Assembly: GCF_040183065.1 (NCBI RefSeq)
Contig: NC_091119.1
Span: 104,522,263-104,586,262 of the forward strand
DNA: 64,000 bases
Direction: 5' to 3'
DNA from: Periplaneta americana
Lineage: Eukaryota; Arthropoda; Insecta; Blattodea; Blattidae
Made by a program: the position numbers and the translations under genes. The notes below the pieces were generated by a model, which was not told where the DNA came from, made no database searches, and saw nothing but the letters and a program-made list of their open reading frames with translations. This document shows positions 11,720 to 22,327 of the stretch, in pieces (the first letter of the stretch is position 1; each line of letters starts with the position of its first letter).

Positions 11720-12314
11720 ACAAGAAAGACAAAACAAAAACTTAACAAACACAAAAACACGCAAAACACAACACAAACACAAGAACACAAGAAATACATC
11801 ACACTAACATATGAAAACAAAAGCACACATAAGATCGCATCTTCATTCAGTAAGCAGAAATACAACATATACATATGGCAGATCATTCCAAACACGCTAC
11901 AAAGAACACATTAAAGCAATAGCCAGAGGATACAATACATCTACATACGCCGATCACATAACCAATGCTAACCATACATACAATAACATAAATGCGGACA
12001 TGGAAATCCTACACATACAACCCAAAAACCAAAAACTCAACACACTAGAACAATATAAAATATACAGACACACTAAAACACACCCTGATCAAATTCTCAA
12101 CACACAGATCAATTTCAGTACACAAACACTATTTGACTCCACTTTTCAACACCTTTCAACAATCAAACGCACCCACACAACAGGCAGAGAAGTTCGAGAT
12201 GACGCCGAGATCTAGTAGACTCTGAGGATGGTGTGATGAAGCACCGAAACAGCTGTAAGCCGCACAGACTTACATAATTAACACGAGTAAGTCCGCTAGT
12301 TAATCAATTACTTA
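11720..12314 (+). mobile_element. Penelope-like fragment, arm 2, endonuclease core deleted
   Basis: This is a near-identical inverted copy of arm 1, separated by a 17-bp loop (11703-11719). Relative to arm 1 it lacks about 118 bp that encode the GVY...YIG core, so the endonuclease cannot be functional. The remaining reading frame (RYKEHIKAIARG and the tail) stays open to 12215. The 3' end at 12314 mirrors 10990. Confidence 0.85.
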
Positions 12315-12758
12315 GTTTCAAAAATTTCAATATACAATCTTCAGTAATACGTATTTATGATATATTAGATTTACGAAAATACTGTTTCAGTACCTGTAAG
12401 GTTACTAAATAAACATATCTGAAAATTTCACTTTTCTGTAAAAATGTTTAGCAAATATCCCTTTTGAATAAAAAAGCAAACTTGTGAAAAATGAGATAAA
12501 AATTAAAACTTACATTCTTTTAATGCACTTAAATTTCTCAGACAAATCTAAAAATTAACATGGATACAGTTTTAATAAATTATCTTTAATTTATCCATTG
12601 AATCAGTGCTGGCCATCCTTATATACAGCTCAACCAAGCGGCATATATTGTCTCACTCGTCTATCTCTTTCCTTTCCGCTGTAAAGCGCTCATGCTCTCC
12701 TGAGCTCTAAAGCGCGCGCTTGCGCCTATGGACATCAGTTGACACGACTGTCCTAGAG

Positions 12759-12976
12759 TATAAAAGATGTATGAGGGACGTATTTTTATTTAAGTACGAA
12801 CATGAACATAGATAATAGGTTTAAGGAGACAACTAGGCCAAGAAATAAATGGAGTAGAGTTGCAAATTCCTTTGCCCCTTACGCGTATGTTAACTGTTTC
12901 AATTTCAACATACCTTGGATAAATTTCCAACTACAATCAAGAAACTTCTGTCAGACCTATAGAATGTGAAGTATAA
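12759..12976. other. Continuation of the GR-2 upstream region
   Basis: From 12759 the sequence (taaaagatgtatgagggacg) matches the GR-1 upstream region near 2920, so this is where GR-2 flanking DNA resumes after the hAT stack. Confidence 0.6.
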
Positions 12977-13495
12977 GGCCGGGTGCACACAGAATCAGAC
13001 GCGGCGCGACGGTCGCGAGCAGACACAAGGAGACACGAAGAGACAACATCGAATGACTGCTTGAAGTTCGTCGCGAGGAGACTGTCTGATAGCTGCAGTG
13101 TACTGCGCATGCGTTAGTAGTGGCTATGATTGCACGCTTTCATTATCTACAAAAAATACTATTGTTGTGTAGTGCACATTATTCATAATGGAGTTCGATG
13201 CGGATAAATTAGTTGATTTAGTACAGGAAAGATACATTCTGTACAATCTTTGAAACAATATCACGAGAATAATATGGTTTCTGAAAATACTGTATATGAA
13301 AAATTGCAAATGAGATGAAAGCACCAGGTGAATAATAATTTATAATAATAACACTGCGTAACAAATGTTAACATATTTTTTGCGTTAGGCATGTGATATA
13401 TGTTTTCTATATAAGTTGAGCTTCCTGAATACGAATATGACAATAAAAACAGTTGTTGGTTACGGTTTTTGAGAAATTTTGGAATTTATATCTAT

Positions 13496-14460
13496 TCAAA
13501 ATATTGTTTTATATAATGACAATAAGGCTAAATATTCACTGTTCAGAAGATTACAGCTTTGTTTTTCTGCATTTTCTTTACACTGGGCATCAGGTACATA
13601 ACGAGCTAAAGTCCAACAATAGTCTGCTAGCATATTGGTACTCCATTGTCCTTGGTATCTTTCTTCCATAGTTGAAATTTCTTGATGGAAGCGCTCATCA
13701 TGCTCATCATTGAAATCGCACAATTCTCGGGAAAAAAAGTCAAGATGAGAGTGAAGGAAGTGAATTTTCAGGGAAATTTTACAACCCTTAGTTTAATACG
13801 CCAACAGTACATTTTTCACTAGTTCTTCATAGTTCTCACTTCTACAGTTATCCAGAAAATTAATTCAACCTTCTTGAATGTTATCCAGAGGGCTGTCTCT
13901 TTTCCTTGCAACAAAGATTCGAAGTGATTGTCCTTCATTATTTCTCTAATTTGTGGTCCATTGAGAACTCCCTCTTTTATTTTTGAATCACTAATAGCAG
14001 GAAATGTTACGGAATGCGCGCTGGTCCGAGTCCTCATGGGGGAAGAAATTTTCTCATGAAATTTCGGCCAGTGTATGGGACCGGTGCCCACCTAGCATCG
14101 TGATGCACTTGGGGAGCTACAATAGGTTGCGAAAGCCAGATATAACGACTGGGGGGGATCATCGTGCTAACCACACGATACCTCCATTCTAGTTGGATGA
14201 TCGTCCACCTCTGTTTTGGCATGTGGACGTGAGGCCAGCAGCCGGCTGGTCGATCTGGGCTCTTCACGGGGTGTAGCGCCACGGATTATTAATAGCAGGA
14301 AATTTTTCCTGGATATTTTTAAATGCTTCAGTTTTATAATTTATCCCTTTAACAAAATTCTTCATTAACCCTAACTTAGTGTGTAAAAGGGGTAAAATTA
14401 CTTCGCTTTGAGGTACAAGGGGTTAATGTATAATATTTTTCTTCCTTGCTCTAGTGATTG
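13496..14460 (-). pseudogene. Decayed protein of the 12977-15861 element, family unnamed
   Basis: Read 5' to 3' on the minus strand in shifting frames: VILPLLHTKLGLMKNFVKG, then FKNIQEKFPAI, then a SINE insertion (14006-14289). It continues with KIKEGVLNGPQIREIMKD, TALWITFKKV, ENYEELVKNVLLAY, KIHFLHSHLDFF, DEHDERFHQEISTMEERYQG and MLADYCWTLARYVPDA. I recognise this string of motifs from a protein family scattered in many copies through arthropod and cnidarian genomes, but I know no established name or activity for it. At least two frameshifts and the SINE disrupt it. The order of the motifs is intact, so this is one decayed gene and not several. Confidence 0.7.
14006..14289. mobile_element. 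SINE-like retroposon, family S3, copy 1
   Basis: It is bounded by a perfect 14-bp duplication taatagcaggaaat (13992-14005 and 14290-14303). It shares the whole body, inverted, with 17638-17896. The end near 14289 carries a short ATT run, which may be the 3' tail. It interrupts the decayed protein of the surrounding element. Small open frames on both strands here are not genes. Confidence 0.85.
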
Positions 14461-14494
14461 TCGTTTTATTTTATAATGCATATCTCGAGCGCGA

Positions 14495-14753
14495 GTCCAC
14501 ACCTGTGGAGTAACGGTCAGCGCGTCTGGCCGCGAAACTAGGTGGCCCGGGTTCGAATCCCGATCGGCGCAAGTTACCTGGTTGAGGTTTTTTCCGGGGT
14601 TTTCCCTCAACCCAATACGAGCAAATGCTGGGTAACTTTTGGTGCTGGACCCCGGACTCATTTCACCGGCATTAACACCTTCATTTCATTCAGACGCTAA
14701 ATAACCTAGATGTTGAAAAGCGTCGTAAAATAACCCAATAAAATAAAAATAAA
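14495..14753 (+). mobile_element. tRNA-derived SINE, family S1, copy 1
   Basis: A tRNA-like head has a B box gggttcgaatcccg at about 14548. The 3' end is an A-rich tail, aataaaataaaaataaa. A 15-bp duplication with one mismatch (atatctcgagcgcga / atatctcgagagcga) lies at 14480-14494 and 14754-14768. A second copy is at 33925-34157 on the other strand. Confidence 0.9.
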
Positions 14754-14899
14754 ATATCTCGAGAGCGACTGTCCAATTCCTACAGACAGCAGCAAAATTT
14801 TGTATAGCCTAATTGCATTCCAAAAAGCAATGGTACAACCTTGAACTCCGCACATATAAACCATTCGCACTTTGAATATTATCATTAAAGCATACTTTA

Positions 14900-15240
14900 A
14901 AGAAATACACGTCTTACACAGAATACTAACACCACGTAAATCTCCTGCTAAACTGAAGCGATTTCATACGGCGAACCTCTTTCTCCCCCTCCAAATGGAA
15001 CCGAAAAGGGCAATAAAACAATTTACGCTGTAGAAGTGATTTTGACATGGTGATATATTGCAAAATATAAAGTACAGTAATGTAATTAAAGCTCACAGTG
15101 AAAGAAATACACATCTCAAGTAAAATCAGGTACACTCAAGTGAATTCATACCGCGAACCTGTTTCACTCCCTCGAAATAGACTCGTAGAAGGGCAATAAA
15201 ATAATTTCCCTTTCTACAAGTGCTTATAACATGGTGCCCT
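14900..15240. repeat. Degenerate tandem repeat, two units
   Basis: Units near 14905-15060 and 15100-15240 share agaaatacac, cgcgaacct (cggcgaacct in the first unit) and gggcaataaaa in the same order. They lie inside the TIR element and may be its upstream region. Confidence 0.55.
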
Positions 15241-16186
15241 ACTTATAGTAATATTGTTTCCACATAATGGGTCTTCACATTTGTAAAACACAATAGTTAC
15301 ACACGAAATACGGTGATTTTTTAAATAAAATGCGTAGAAAATTAATTATATTGTGCATCTCGAAAACCCGAAGTGATGGAACATTTTGCTTGTTATTTAT
15401 GAATTCAGGAGGTCGAAATTAGTAAGAATTTGTTAGTTTTATGTCTGGCGCAAAATGACTGTTGACCAGTGTAATTTGTAGTAAGCCTAAATCTCTGCTC
15501 TATACTATCACTCATTATTGATTTAATATTTTATTTTTCTTTATTGTGAGTCGTGAAGTAGTCATAAACATAAAAAATGACGTTTGTGCAGTACATTTTA
15601 ATTTTAAGACTCTTTCAATCGTATAGAATTTTAGGAGCTTGCGTCCTTAGGAAATAATAAGCAAATACAATAGAATTTTTCATATAGACAGTCCTCTATT
15701 ATTGACGCCGTTTTCTAGCCTAGGCCAGTTTTCCAATCACACAGCCAGCAAATCAGTTGTCGCGAGCAGACAGTTTTAAGCTGTCGCGAGGCATTATAAA
15801 GCAAAACGTAGCGTCGCGCAGCGCCGTGTCGCGTCGCGTCTGATTCTGTGTGCACTCGGCCCAAGGCTATAAAGTAACTAACAGAGTTAAACTTCATGTA
15901 AGTGATAAACGAATCAAACAAGTAAGAGGAGCTAAGAGGCAATTGCTTATGCTAAGAATGGGATTTAGTTTTTGCAAATGGATTATCTGTTATCTATATT
16001 CGACAATAATTGTGAGTATGGACTCCACCACTGAGAGTCAAGTGAATCTCATCTGTCAACATTATTCGAGATAATAATCCTGGCTCAATTTACATTTGAA
16101 CTAATACTTCGACAGTTTTACTTTCCCTTGTATTACTGATTCACATTCCAAGGCGGTGTAAGGGAGGATATTACTCCATAGCCGTA

Positions 16187-16906
16187 TACAGGGTGATTAA
16201 TAAGTCATTGTGGCAAACTTCGTGGGTGTAATGTAGATGTAAAAATAAGAGTAAAATGTTATATAGCACATTTTCTGAAATTGGTTTATTTCAGAGTTAT
16301 GCAGCAGAGTAGGGATCACAAGTTCAAAATAAACAAAACAAAATTAATTCTTCCCAGAGTTCAACTAAACAAAGGGAAACTCATTCCGCACAATTTCAAA
16401 CCCATTTTCAATTCGCTACTGTTGTTCCACTAAGTTCGAAATTTCAGTACCATAAACGACGTCTTGAGACGACTCCGAAGGTAGAAGTCCAGAGAGTTAA
16501 GGTCTGGTGATCTAGCTGGTCAAGCAACTGGTCATGCAAGACCTATCCACTCATCGGGATATGCAACATTGAGTTACGCCTTTGCTTCACGACTGAAATG
16601 AGGAGGAGCAACATCGTGCATAAGCCATAAGGTGGTTCATGTATTGAGTAAGACATTCTCATGAAGCAGACATCTTCATGTTCCAAAAACTGTTGGTACA
16701 CTCAGCAGTCAGGCGCGGTGGTAGAACATGCGGTCCTATTAACTAATTCTCCACCATACTGGTTCATGTTTTTAATACATTATTCGTCATAATTCTGAAA
16801 TAAAGCAAGTTCAGAAAAAGTGCTATAGCCTATAACATTTTACTTTTATTTTTACCTCTACATTATACCCTCGAAGTTTGTACAGTGGCCTATCAATCAC
16901 TCTGTA
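16187..16906 (-). mobile_element. Decayed Tc1/mariner-type element with long inverted ends
   Basis: The left end (from acagggtgattaataag) and the inward-read right end (acagagtgattgatagg) match with interruptions for about 120 bp, flanked by TA on both sides. On the minus strand near 16520-16470 a fragment reads SPDLNSLDFYL, corresponding to the YSPDLxPxDFxLW motif around the third catalytic Asp of Tc1/mariner-type transposases. Frameshifts prevent reading a longer protein. Confidence 0.75.
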
Positions 16907-17623
16907 TATCGACCAACAGTAAACAGGAACGTATTTTGGATCTCCATGGTTATGTGGTTAGCACGACACAAGACCACCATTGGGACAAAACAGGACAACA
17001 CATGGCAAGGCATATACAGTCAGTCCTATGACGGGATATAAATCTCTTCTGTGAGCTAACACACATAATAATCAGCTTCCTTCAACTCTGATGTCTTTTG
17101 AAGTTCACAAGAATACATTTTCATAAGTTTGCGTAGAACATCCCAAACAGTGTTGTATGGCATTTGCATTTGCTTAACACATTAGCATTGCTGACTAACA
17201 ACGAATTTTCTGTAACTTCGTTTTGGCTCTCAGGAAGAACCTCTGCAACCTGAATATGAGAAATACTTGGTCTTCCAAATTCAATGTTATAATGAGGACT
17301 ACTGTCTTCAAACCTTTATAGTACATTATGCAACGAGCCTATAATTATAGTAATTAAGACGCGAGTATATTCGTTTATGAAACGAGCGCAAGCGAGTTTC
17401 GTAATTTTCATACGAGCGTCTTAATTACCATTATAGGTAAGTTTCATACGACTTTTTATGCTCGACCATATTTCTAACTTGAAATTATTCACAAGTATTC
17501 ATTTTATTCGTATCTGACTGAAGAGCGGAAGTGACCTTGTGCATAGCTCGTAAATTGTGAGATGTGCGCAGACGCGAAAGTATTGATTTTTTCCGAGGAA
17601 CAATAATGTCATTGACCTTGATA
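16907..17623. other. No gene; imperfect palindrome near 17339-17433
   Basis: An imperfect palindrome at 17339-17433 (tagtaattaagacgcgagta against tacgagcgtcttaattacca) flanks the string gaaacgagcgcaagcgag. The string ttttatgctcgaccat at about 17455 reappears inverted near 18192, so 17450-18208 may be a foldback element disrupted by the SINE at 17638. No coding sequence supported. Confidence 0.4.
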
Positions 17624-17637
17624 TAATCTAGAGAATA

Positions 17638-17896
17638 TAATAATAATCCGTGGCGCTACAGCCCGTGAAGGATCTAGGCCGACCAGCCGACTGCTGGCCT
17701 CACGCCCACATGCTGAAGCAGAGGTGGACGATCATCCAACAGAATGGAGGTATCATGTGGTTAGCACGATGATCCCCCCAGCCGTTATAGCTGGTATTCG
17801 CAATCGGATTTCGCTACCTATAGTAGCTCCCCAAGTGCATCACGATGCTGGGTGGGCACCGGTCCCATACACTGGTCGAAATTTCATGAGAAAATG
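17638..17896. mobile_element. SINE-like retroposon, family S3, copy 2
   Basis: A perfect 14-bp duplication taatctagagaata lies at 17624-17637 and 17897-17910. The body is the inverted match of 14006-14289. Confidence 0.85.
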
Positions 17897-17910
17897 TAAT
17901 CTAGAGAATA

Positions 17911-18672
17911 ACATGAACTAATTTTAATATAACCTGGAAATTGATTTAGAATTGAAAAACGAGATGACAAATTGAATTTATTTGAATATTATTTACAATT
18001 AACGCTAATTATTATAGTAACAGAACATAACCTTCTGCGACAGTATTGGATTTCCAGCCTCCGTGACGTTTCCCTCGTCTTTCGATTGCATATCCGAGAG
18101 TAATCGAAAACCTGAACTTTAATGAATAGGTGTACTTTAATGACATGCATTAAAGGACTGCTACCAGGTGTATAATTACTACATTTCGGCATGGTCGAGC
18201 ATAAAATATTAAATCACGTAGTAAGAGCCGTCTATCAGATGCATTTTTATCCGTAACATTCTTAATCAGGGAATTATGTTCCTAAACATTTATAATAATA
18301 ATTCACCAAACAAATTTTGTTTGAGGATTTAAAACCCTTTTCTCGAACTAAGAATATGTAACAAACGAGCTAAATATCTACCAATCATCTGTTCATTTTT
18401 CAAAGCATCATAACAATGGAAGCAATTATTTGAGCACGAGATAACTTAATCTTATTCTTCCCATATTCCAATAATATAAAGTTTATTAATTTTAATAAGT
18501 ATCTTATCGGATGCCAACATGTCTATAAAGATTCGTTTTACTTGATGGCTCAATTTATTTAGGAATTATATTAATAATCAACTAGGAGAATATCTTAGTT
18601 ACTTTACAATAGCCTTATATAAACTGGCGTTCAGCGTACACAAAAATATTTGCCTCTCACTAGAATGCTTAC
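17911..18672. other. AT-rich downstream/intron region of GR-3
   Basis: No gene supported. It holds the GTAAGC donor of GR-3 (18667-18672). Read for a C-terminal receptor exon on the minus strand without success. Confidence 0.4.
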
Positions 18673-19599
18673 CTCTTGAGCAGTAGAGGCGCAGACCCAC
18701 AATATTATACACAGTGAGGCAGCACCTACCAGGAACAAGAAGGAGACGCCCACGTCCATTTGAACACTGTAGATGAAGCACTCTAACTGCAGAACACGTC
18801 GTGCCCCGTAGTACGCATAAATCATCAGTGATGCAAACTTGTACAGTAGGGACAACAACAGCTGACAACATAGTGTTGACATCACCTGGTCACAGACATT
18901 GCACAGACTGCCGTGGTACGTCTTCAAACAAACCAGCAACTCGAAGTTTGTACGTCCGTTTCTGGTGTTAACGACAGTGGAACGATTTGATAAAGCGAGG
19001 GATATTGTACGAAATCTCTGTTTAAACAAAAAGACCAAATTTATATACAGCAAGTCCACTAGTGTAATGGCTGTTGTAGAGAAATGATCTGCACCTGAAG
19101 ATAGACAAGTGGTGGAAGTGAATGGAAAGGAAATGAAATGAAATATCAGAACGAATGAAGACAGTAATAATAAAACAAAAACTTGAAAAACAACATATAC
19201 ACGAGTTCTTCCATAAAGCAAACTCATATCGATTTCCATATTATCAAGTTTTGACAAAATATTAATTACTTTAATGAGCTTATCTGAAGTCAATAAACAA
19301 AAGAAGGAACATATTATTGACGTCACTATGGCGAAGGCGTATATGCCAGCGTGCATCGAAACGTCGAAAATTCCAGCATTTCCTGCTAGCAGGAGTTGAT
19401 GAAATAGCAAACACTTCAGTACCAGCAGCGTCAGCAGGAAAAGAAAACTATAGAATTTGAATATCTTAGATGTCGCTAGTTGACGACCACCAATGCTTCC
19501 TACAATTTTGAAAGGCAAGAGACCATAAAACTTTGCAACGTAGATGAGAGGTGTAATTGCAGAGAAGAAATCGATTTCTTTATTTACACCTCTACCCAT
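18673..19599 (-). CDS. GR-3: gustatory receptor, long N-terminal exon
   Basis: 309 codons, open from ATG at 19599 to a phase-0 donor GTAAGC after STAQE. It belongs with GR-4 and GR-5: all share TPLIYVAKF near residue 16, a GG(R/K)xLATSK motif near residue 38, KxYHGSLCNVC near residue 230 and GAASLCIILWVC near the exon end (FWIC in GR-4). Hydrophobic segments lie at about 46-70, 82-102, 133-160, 170-195, 240-265 and 282-303. That makes six of the seven membrane segments of an insect gustatory receptor (7tm_7). The TM7 segment and its TYxxxxxQF motif are absent. The cysteine-rich GSLCNVCDQV before the fifth segment is conserved across the subfamily. An overlapping frame at 18599-18871 is a shadow. 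Expected role is sensing of taste compounds at the dendritic membrane. Ligand unknown. Confidence 0.88.
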
Positions 19600-20413
19600 A
19601 GTGATAGTTACGAATTTGTAAATTAGAAAAGTTCCTTCCTGCGATTTTAGAACCGTCTGTGACTTCTGTATAAAATGTTTTCAGTGGGTTTTATTGAACG
19701 TTATTAAACTGAATGGACATACTGATGTGATATTGATGAAAAGTGTGAAGGAAACATGTCATGACGTGTATTGGAATGCTCAAAAATTATATACGGCGAG
19801 TCTTTACATATCTCCTGTAAAATTGGTGTGCCACATAAAGACACGTAATTCATCATTTTCAGTGATACGAAACCTTTACTACTGATAACGAAGTGTTCTG
19901 AACGCAACAATAAATATACCAGGCCTAATAGCAGCGAGCATACAATGGCAGATATTCGTCTTGTTCTATACTATAGAGCACTTGCATGACATGCATAAAT
20001 AAATGAGTCTGCGAGTACATTGTCAGGTAGCTTATTATGACGAGCAGTGATCTATCGTCTTTTCCAATAATAGCACGACACTGCTATCAATCCCACAATC
20101 CGAGGGCTCATGACAGTAGTGGAGAGTTTGTTATTAATTTCATTGTTGACAGTGAAAGTAAGCATTGCAGTATAGTGAAAGGTGTTACTGGAATATCTGT
20201 TATAAGTCATTTCTAATACCATTTTGTAGTCGTCACACTCTCTAATAAAATTACTCTTGACAATCCGTGTGGTGCATCCCCGTGCGTTGAGAACTGACTC
20301 TCTGGACCGGTGGTGCCGAAACTTTTTGAAGGAGTGAACCATTTTTCTGTAGAGACGTTTGTTTAAGACTTCCCACTTCCGTACTTGTTTCATGCTCCAT
20401 AGTCCTCTTTACT
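19600..20413. other. Upstream region of GR-3
   Basis: No other gene. Parts parallel the upstream regions of GR-4 and GR-5 (the block near 19755-19803, and a segment near 20000-20075 matching 29640-29745). Short minus-strand frames here (19704-19910, 20052-20393) have no support. Confidence 0.45.
19755..19803 (-). promoter_or_regulatory. Conserved upstream block of GR-3
   Basis: It lies about 155-205 bp before the GR-3 start. It shares aaacatgtca, attggaatgct and aaattatatacggcgag with the blocks of GR-4 and GR-5. It could be a promoter element or simply recent duplication. Confidence 0.35.
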
Positions 20414-20421
20414 GTCTACAT

Positions 20422-20586
20422 CAGAGCTGGGCAGCAAGAGCGGATTCTACTCTCTCACGGGGAGCCATATGATTTCTCTTCATCCCCTTTCTTCCCCGCC
20501 GAACACCGCGCAGCGTTGATTCTGTAACGGATGAATATTAAGCGTCCCCGTTTAGAGACTAGTTCCGCTCCCGATGCCCAGCTCTG
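20422..20586. mobile_element. hAT MITE, 165 bp
   Basis: Ends CAGAGCTGGGCA and its near-complement TGCCCAGCTCTG, with a perfect 8-bp duplication gtctacat at 20414-20421 and 20587-20594. No coding sequence. Confidence 0.9.
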
Positions 20587-20736
20587 GTCTACATACACGT
20601 ATACAGAGTGTAAGGAGTATAAGTACCATTATTTCAATCTTAAGCAAGTTGCAGAGGAAGTCGGTTCGCTTTGTGCAAGTCAGGGGATAGTAACGTGTAG
20701 TAGAGGCGTTGACCTGTGTTAAACTGATGAATAAGT

Positions 20737-21171
20737 GTGCGTAATAGTGAAATGGAGGACAGTGCAGTAAAACAAGACCTAATGGAATTGAAGGAGAGCA
20801 TGGCAGAGCTAGGGAAGAAGATGGAAGAAACTCAACTGGAAAACGAAATTCTGAAAAGCAAATGGGATCAATTTGAGGAGGAAAAGAGGAGAAAAAACTT
20901 GTTATTTTTCTGTATAGAAGAAAAAGATAGAGAACAGAGTATAGATACATATGAGAAGATAATAGGAGTGTGTTGGGAGTGTTTTGGTATGGACGTGAGC
21001 GATGGACAAGTACAGGAAGCATTTAGAGTAGGAAAGAAGCAAATACAAAATTCAGAACAAGTTAGGCCAATATTAGTAAAATTTAAGAGTGTGGTTACGA
21101 AGGAGAGGATTATGAAGAATAGAAGGATGCTAGGGAACACAACGATCAGAATAGATAACGACTGGAGCTAA
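20737..21171 (+). CDS. LINE ORF1-like protein, premature stop
   Basis: The frame opens with MRNSEMED. An N-terminal coiled-coil-like stretch (VKQDLMELKESMAELGKKM, heptad leucines) leads into an RRM-like RNA-binding domain beginning RRKNLLFFCIEE. That domain includes VCWECFG, VQEAFRVGKK and RPILVKFKS, the usual order in LINE ORF1 nucleic-acid-binding proteins. The frame stops at DNDWS where the second copy reads NDLSYEVRG, so the stop (Tyr to TAA) is secondary. Homology continues past it (EVRSRRRVLIRFL). It would bind the element RNA. It is not a host gene. Confidence 0.7.
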   Translation: MRNSEMEDSAVKQDLMELKESMAELGKKMEETQLENEILKSKWDQFEEEKRRKNLLFFCIEEKDREQSIDTYEKIIGVCWECFGMDVSDGQVQEAFRVGKKQIQNSEQVRPILVKFKSVVTKERIMKNRRMLGNTTIRIDNDWS

Positions 21172-22037
21172 GAAGTGAGAAGTAGAAGAAGAGTTTTAAT
21201 CCGTTTTTTAAAGCAGCACGAAAAAATTGACAATTCGCGAAACTTATCAAGGACAAAATTAAGATAAAAAAATTTGGTTTTTAGTGTAGAGGAGTGCTTA
21301 GTAACGTTAAAGGAGCCGATTGTAGGCTCAGAATAAAAGGAAAGGAACAGAAAATTTTTGAAAGAAAAAATCAAGAATATCGTATCTAAAGGCGAGGTTA
21401 GTGACACAAGTGTGGTGAATGTACGCGAGACATATGCAAACATGTCAAACTCAGTGACAATTTCCGGAAAGCAGGCAGTGACGTCAACTGAAAGAAACAG
21501 GAGTGACGCGAACTGGCATTTAACAAGCTCAGCAGAACAAGACCTCAATGTAAGCGAATGAAAATGGTGGACATCAGATGGGAGCAATTCCGAAGCGGGT
21601 GAAGGAACTAAGATCTAAATCCAGGCTGACGAGAAGTAGAGTAACGCAAGTAGGAGATAGTTCAGGGAGCAGTGATGAAGGAAGAGGGGAAAACAAGGTG
21701 AAAAAACAGAATGACTTAAGGAAATGGTGTGGAGGGGAAATAAATCGTGAGAAAAGAAAACTAAGAGCTAAAAAGTAGCAATGTGGAAAAGTGAGTAGTG
21801 AAAAGTGCAAATAGTTAGAGATGTAGAGTGAGGGAAAATGTGTCATACAGGAGGGGGGGTTATAGTATTTTTGATATAATGATGAATTAGGACTAAAATA
21901 GTGGAAGAATTTATGACAGGCAAGAAAAGACTAGTGGAATAATTGCAATAATAAATTAAAAAAAGAAAGTAACGTCCTAAATGACTTGTATACTAATAAT
22001 GTGAAGTGCCGCCTCGCCAAGAGGTATATTGCTTAGA

Positions 22038-22269
22038 ATAGAATATTATGTTTTATTTAACGACGCTCGCAACTTCAGAGGTTATATCAGCGTCGCCGGA
22101 TGTGCCGGAATTTAGTCCCGCAGGAGTTCTTTTAGATGCCAGTAAATCTACTGACATGAGCCTGTCGCATTTAAGCACACTTAATTGCCAACGACCTGGC
22201 CCGGGATCGAACCCACAACCTTGGGCATAGAAGGCTAGCGCTATACCAACTTGCCAACCAGGTCGACTA
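22038..22269 (-). mobile_element. tRNA-derived SINE, family S2, copy 1
   Basis: A perfect 13-bp duplication tatattgcttaga lies at 22025-22037 and 22270-22282. On the minus strand a tRNA-like head has a B box ggttcgatcccgg near 22205-22217. The 3' end (low coordinate) reads through gttgcgagcgtcgttaaata. It sits inside the ORF1-only element and is younger than it. The second copy is at 60984-61201. Confidence 0.88.
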
Positions 22270-22327
22270 TATATTGCTTAGAGACGACTATATACATTCA
22301 TACATTCATTCATAAGTACCATTATTT

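Larger units (their letters stand above)
10214..12750. mobile_element. hAT-like element C, host of the Penelope palindrome
   Basis: The left end CAGTGATGTCAA and the inward-read right end CAGTCGTGTCAA match at 10 of 12. Flanking 8-mers are tcctggag (10206-10213) and tcctagag (12751-12758). About half of it is a later Penelope inverted repeat (10990-12314). The remaining ~1.2 kb has no recognisable transposase. An open frame at 10093-10443 crosses the left end and is not credible as a gene. Confidence 0.65.
12977..15861 (-). mobile_element. TIR-bounded DNA element of unassigned family
   Basis: The termini are inverted: GGCCGGGTGCACACAGAATC on the left and, read inward from the right, GGCCGAGTGCACACAGAATC. 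The match continues as CAGACGCG. Between them lies a decayed minus-strand gene (13496-14460), two SINE insertions and a degenerate tandem repeat. The two ends plus a gene family seen widely in arthropod genomes suggest a transposon, but I cannot assign a superfamily and see no clean target duplication (gtataa on the left, caaggctata on the right). Confidence 0.65.
20635..22311 (+). mobile_element. ORF1-only LINE-like element, copy 1
   Basis: A perfect 16-bp duplication, ataagtaccattattt, lies at 20619-20634 and 22312-22327. The element carries an ORF1-type gene (20737-21171, extended by decayed frames to about 21780) and ends in a short tatacattcatacattc-type tail. There is no reverse transcriptase and no room for one: excluding the SINE at 22038-22269 it is only about 1.43 kb. 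It is comparable in layout to 38953-41028. Confidence 0.75.

Noticed and set aside
14398-14661. Minus-strand frame MSPGSSTKSYPAFARIG...
   Set aside because: It is antisense to an S1 SINE. Similar peptides appear often in automatic annotations of cockroach genomes but are repeat-derived.
18599-18871. Minus-strand 90-codon frame
   Set aside because: Overlaps GR-3 in another frame. The GR-3 frame has the family motifs and the donor.
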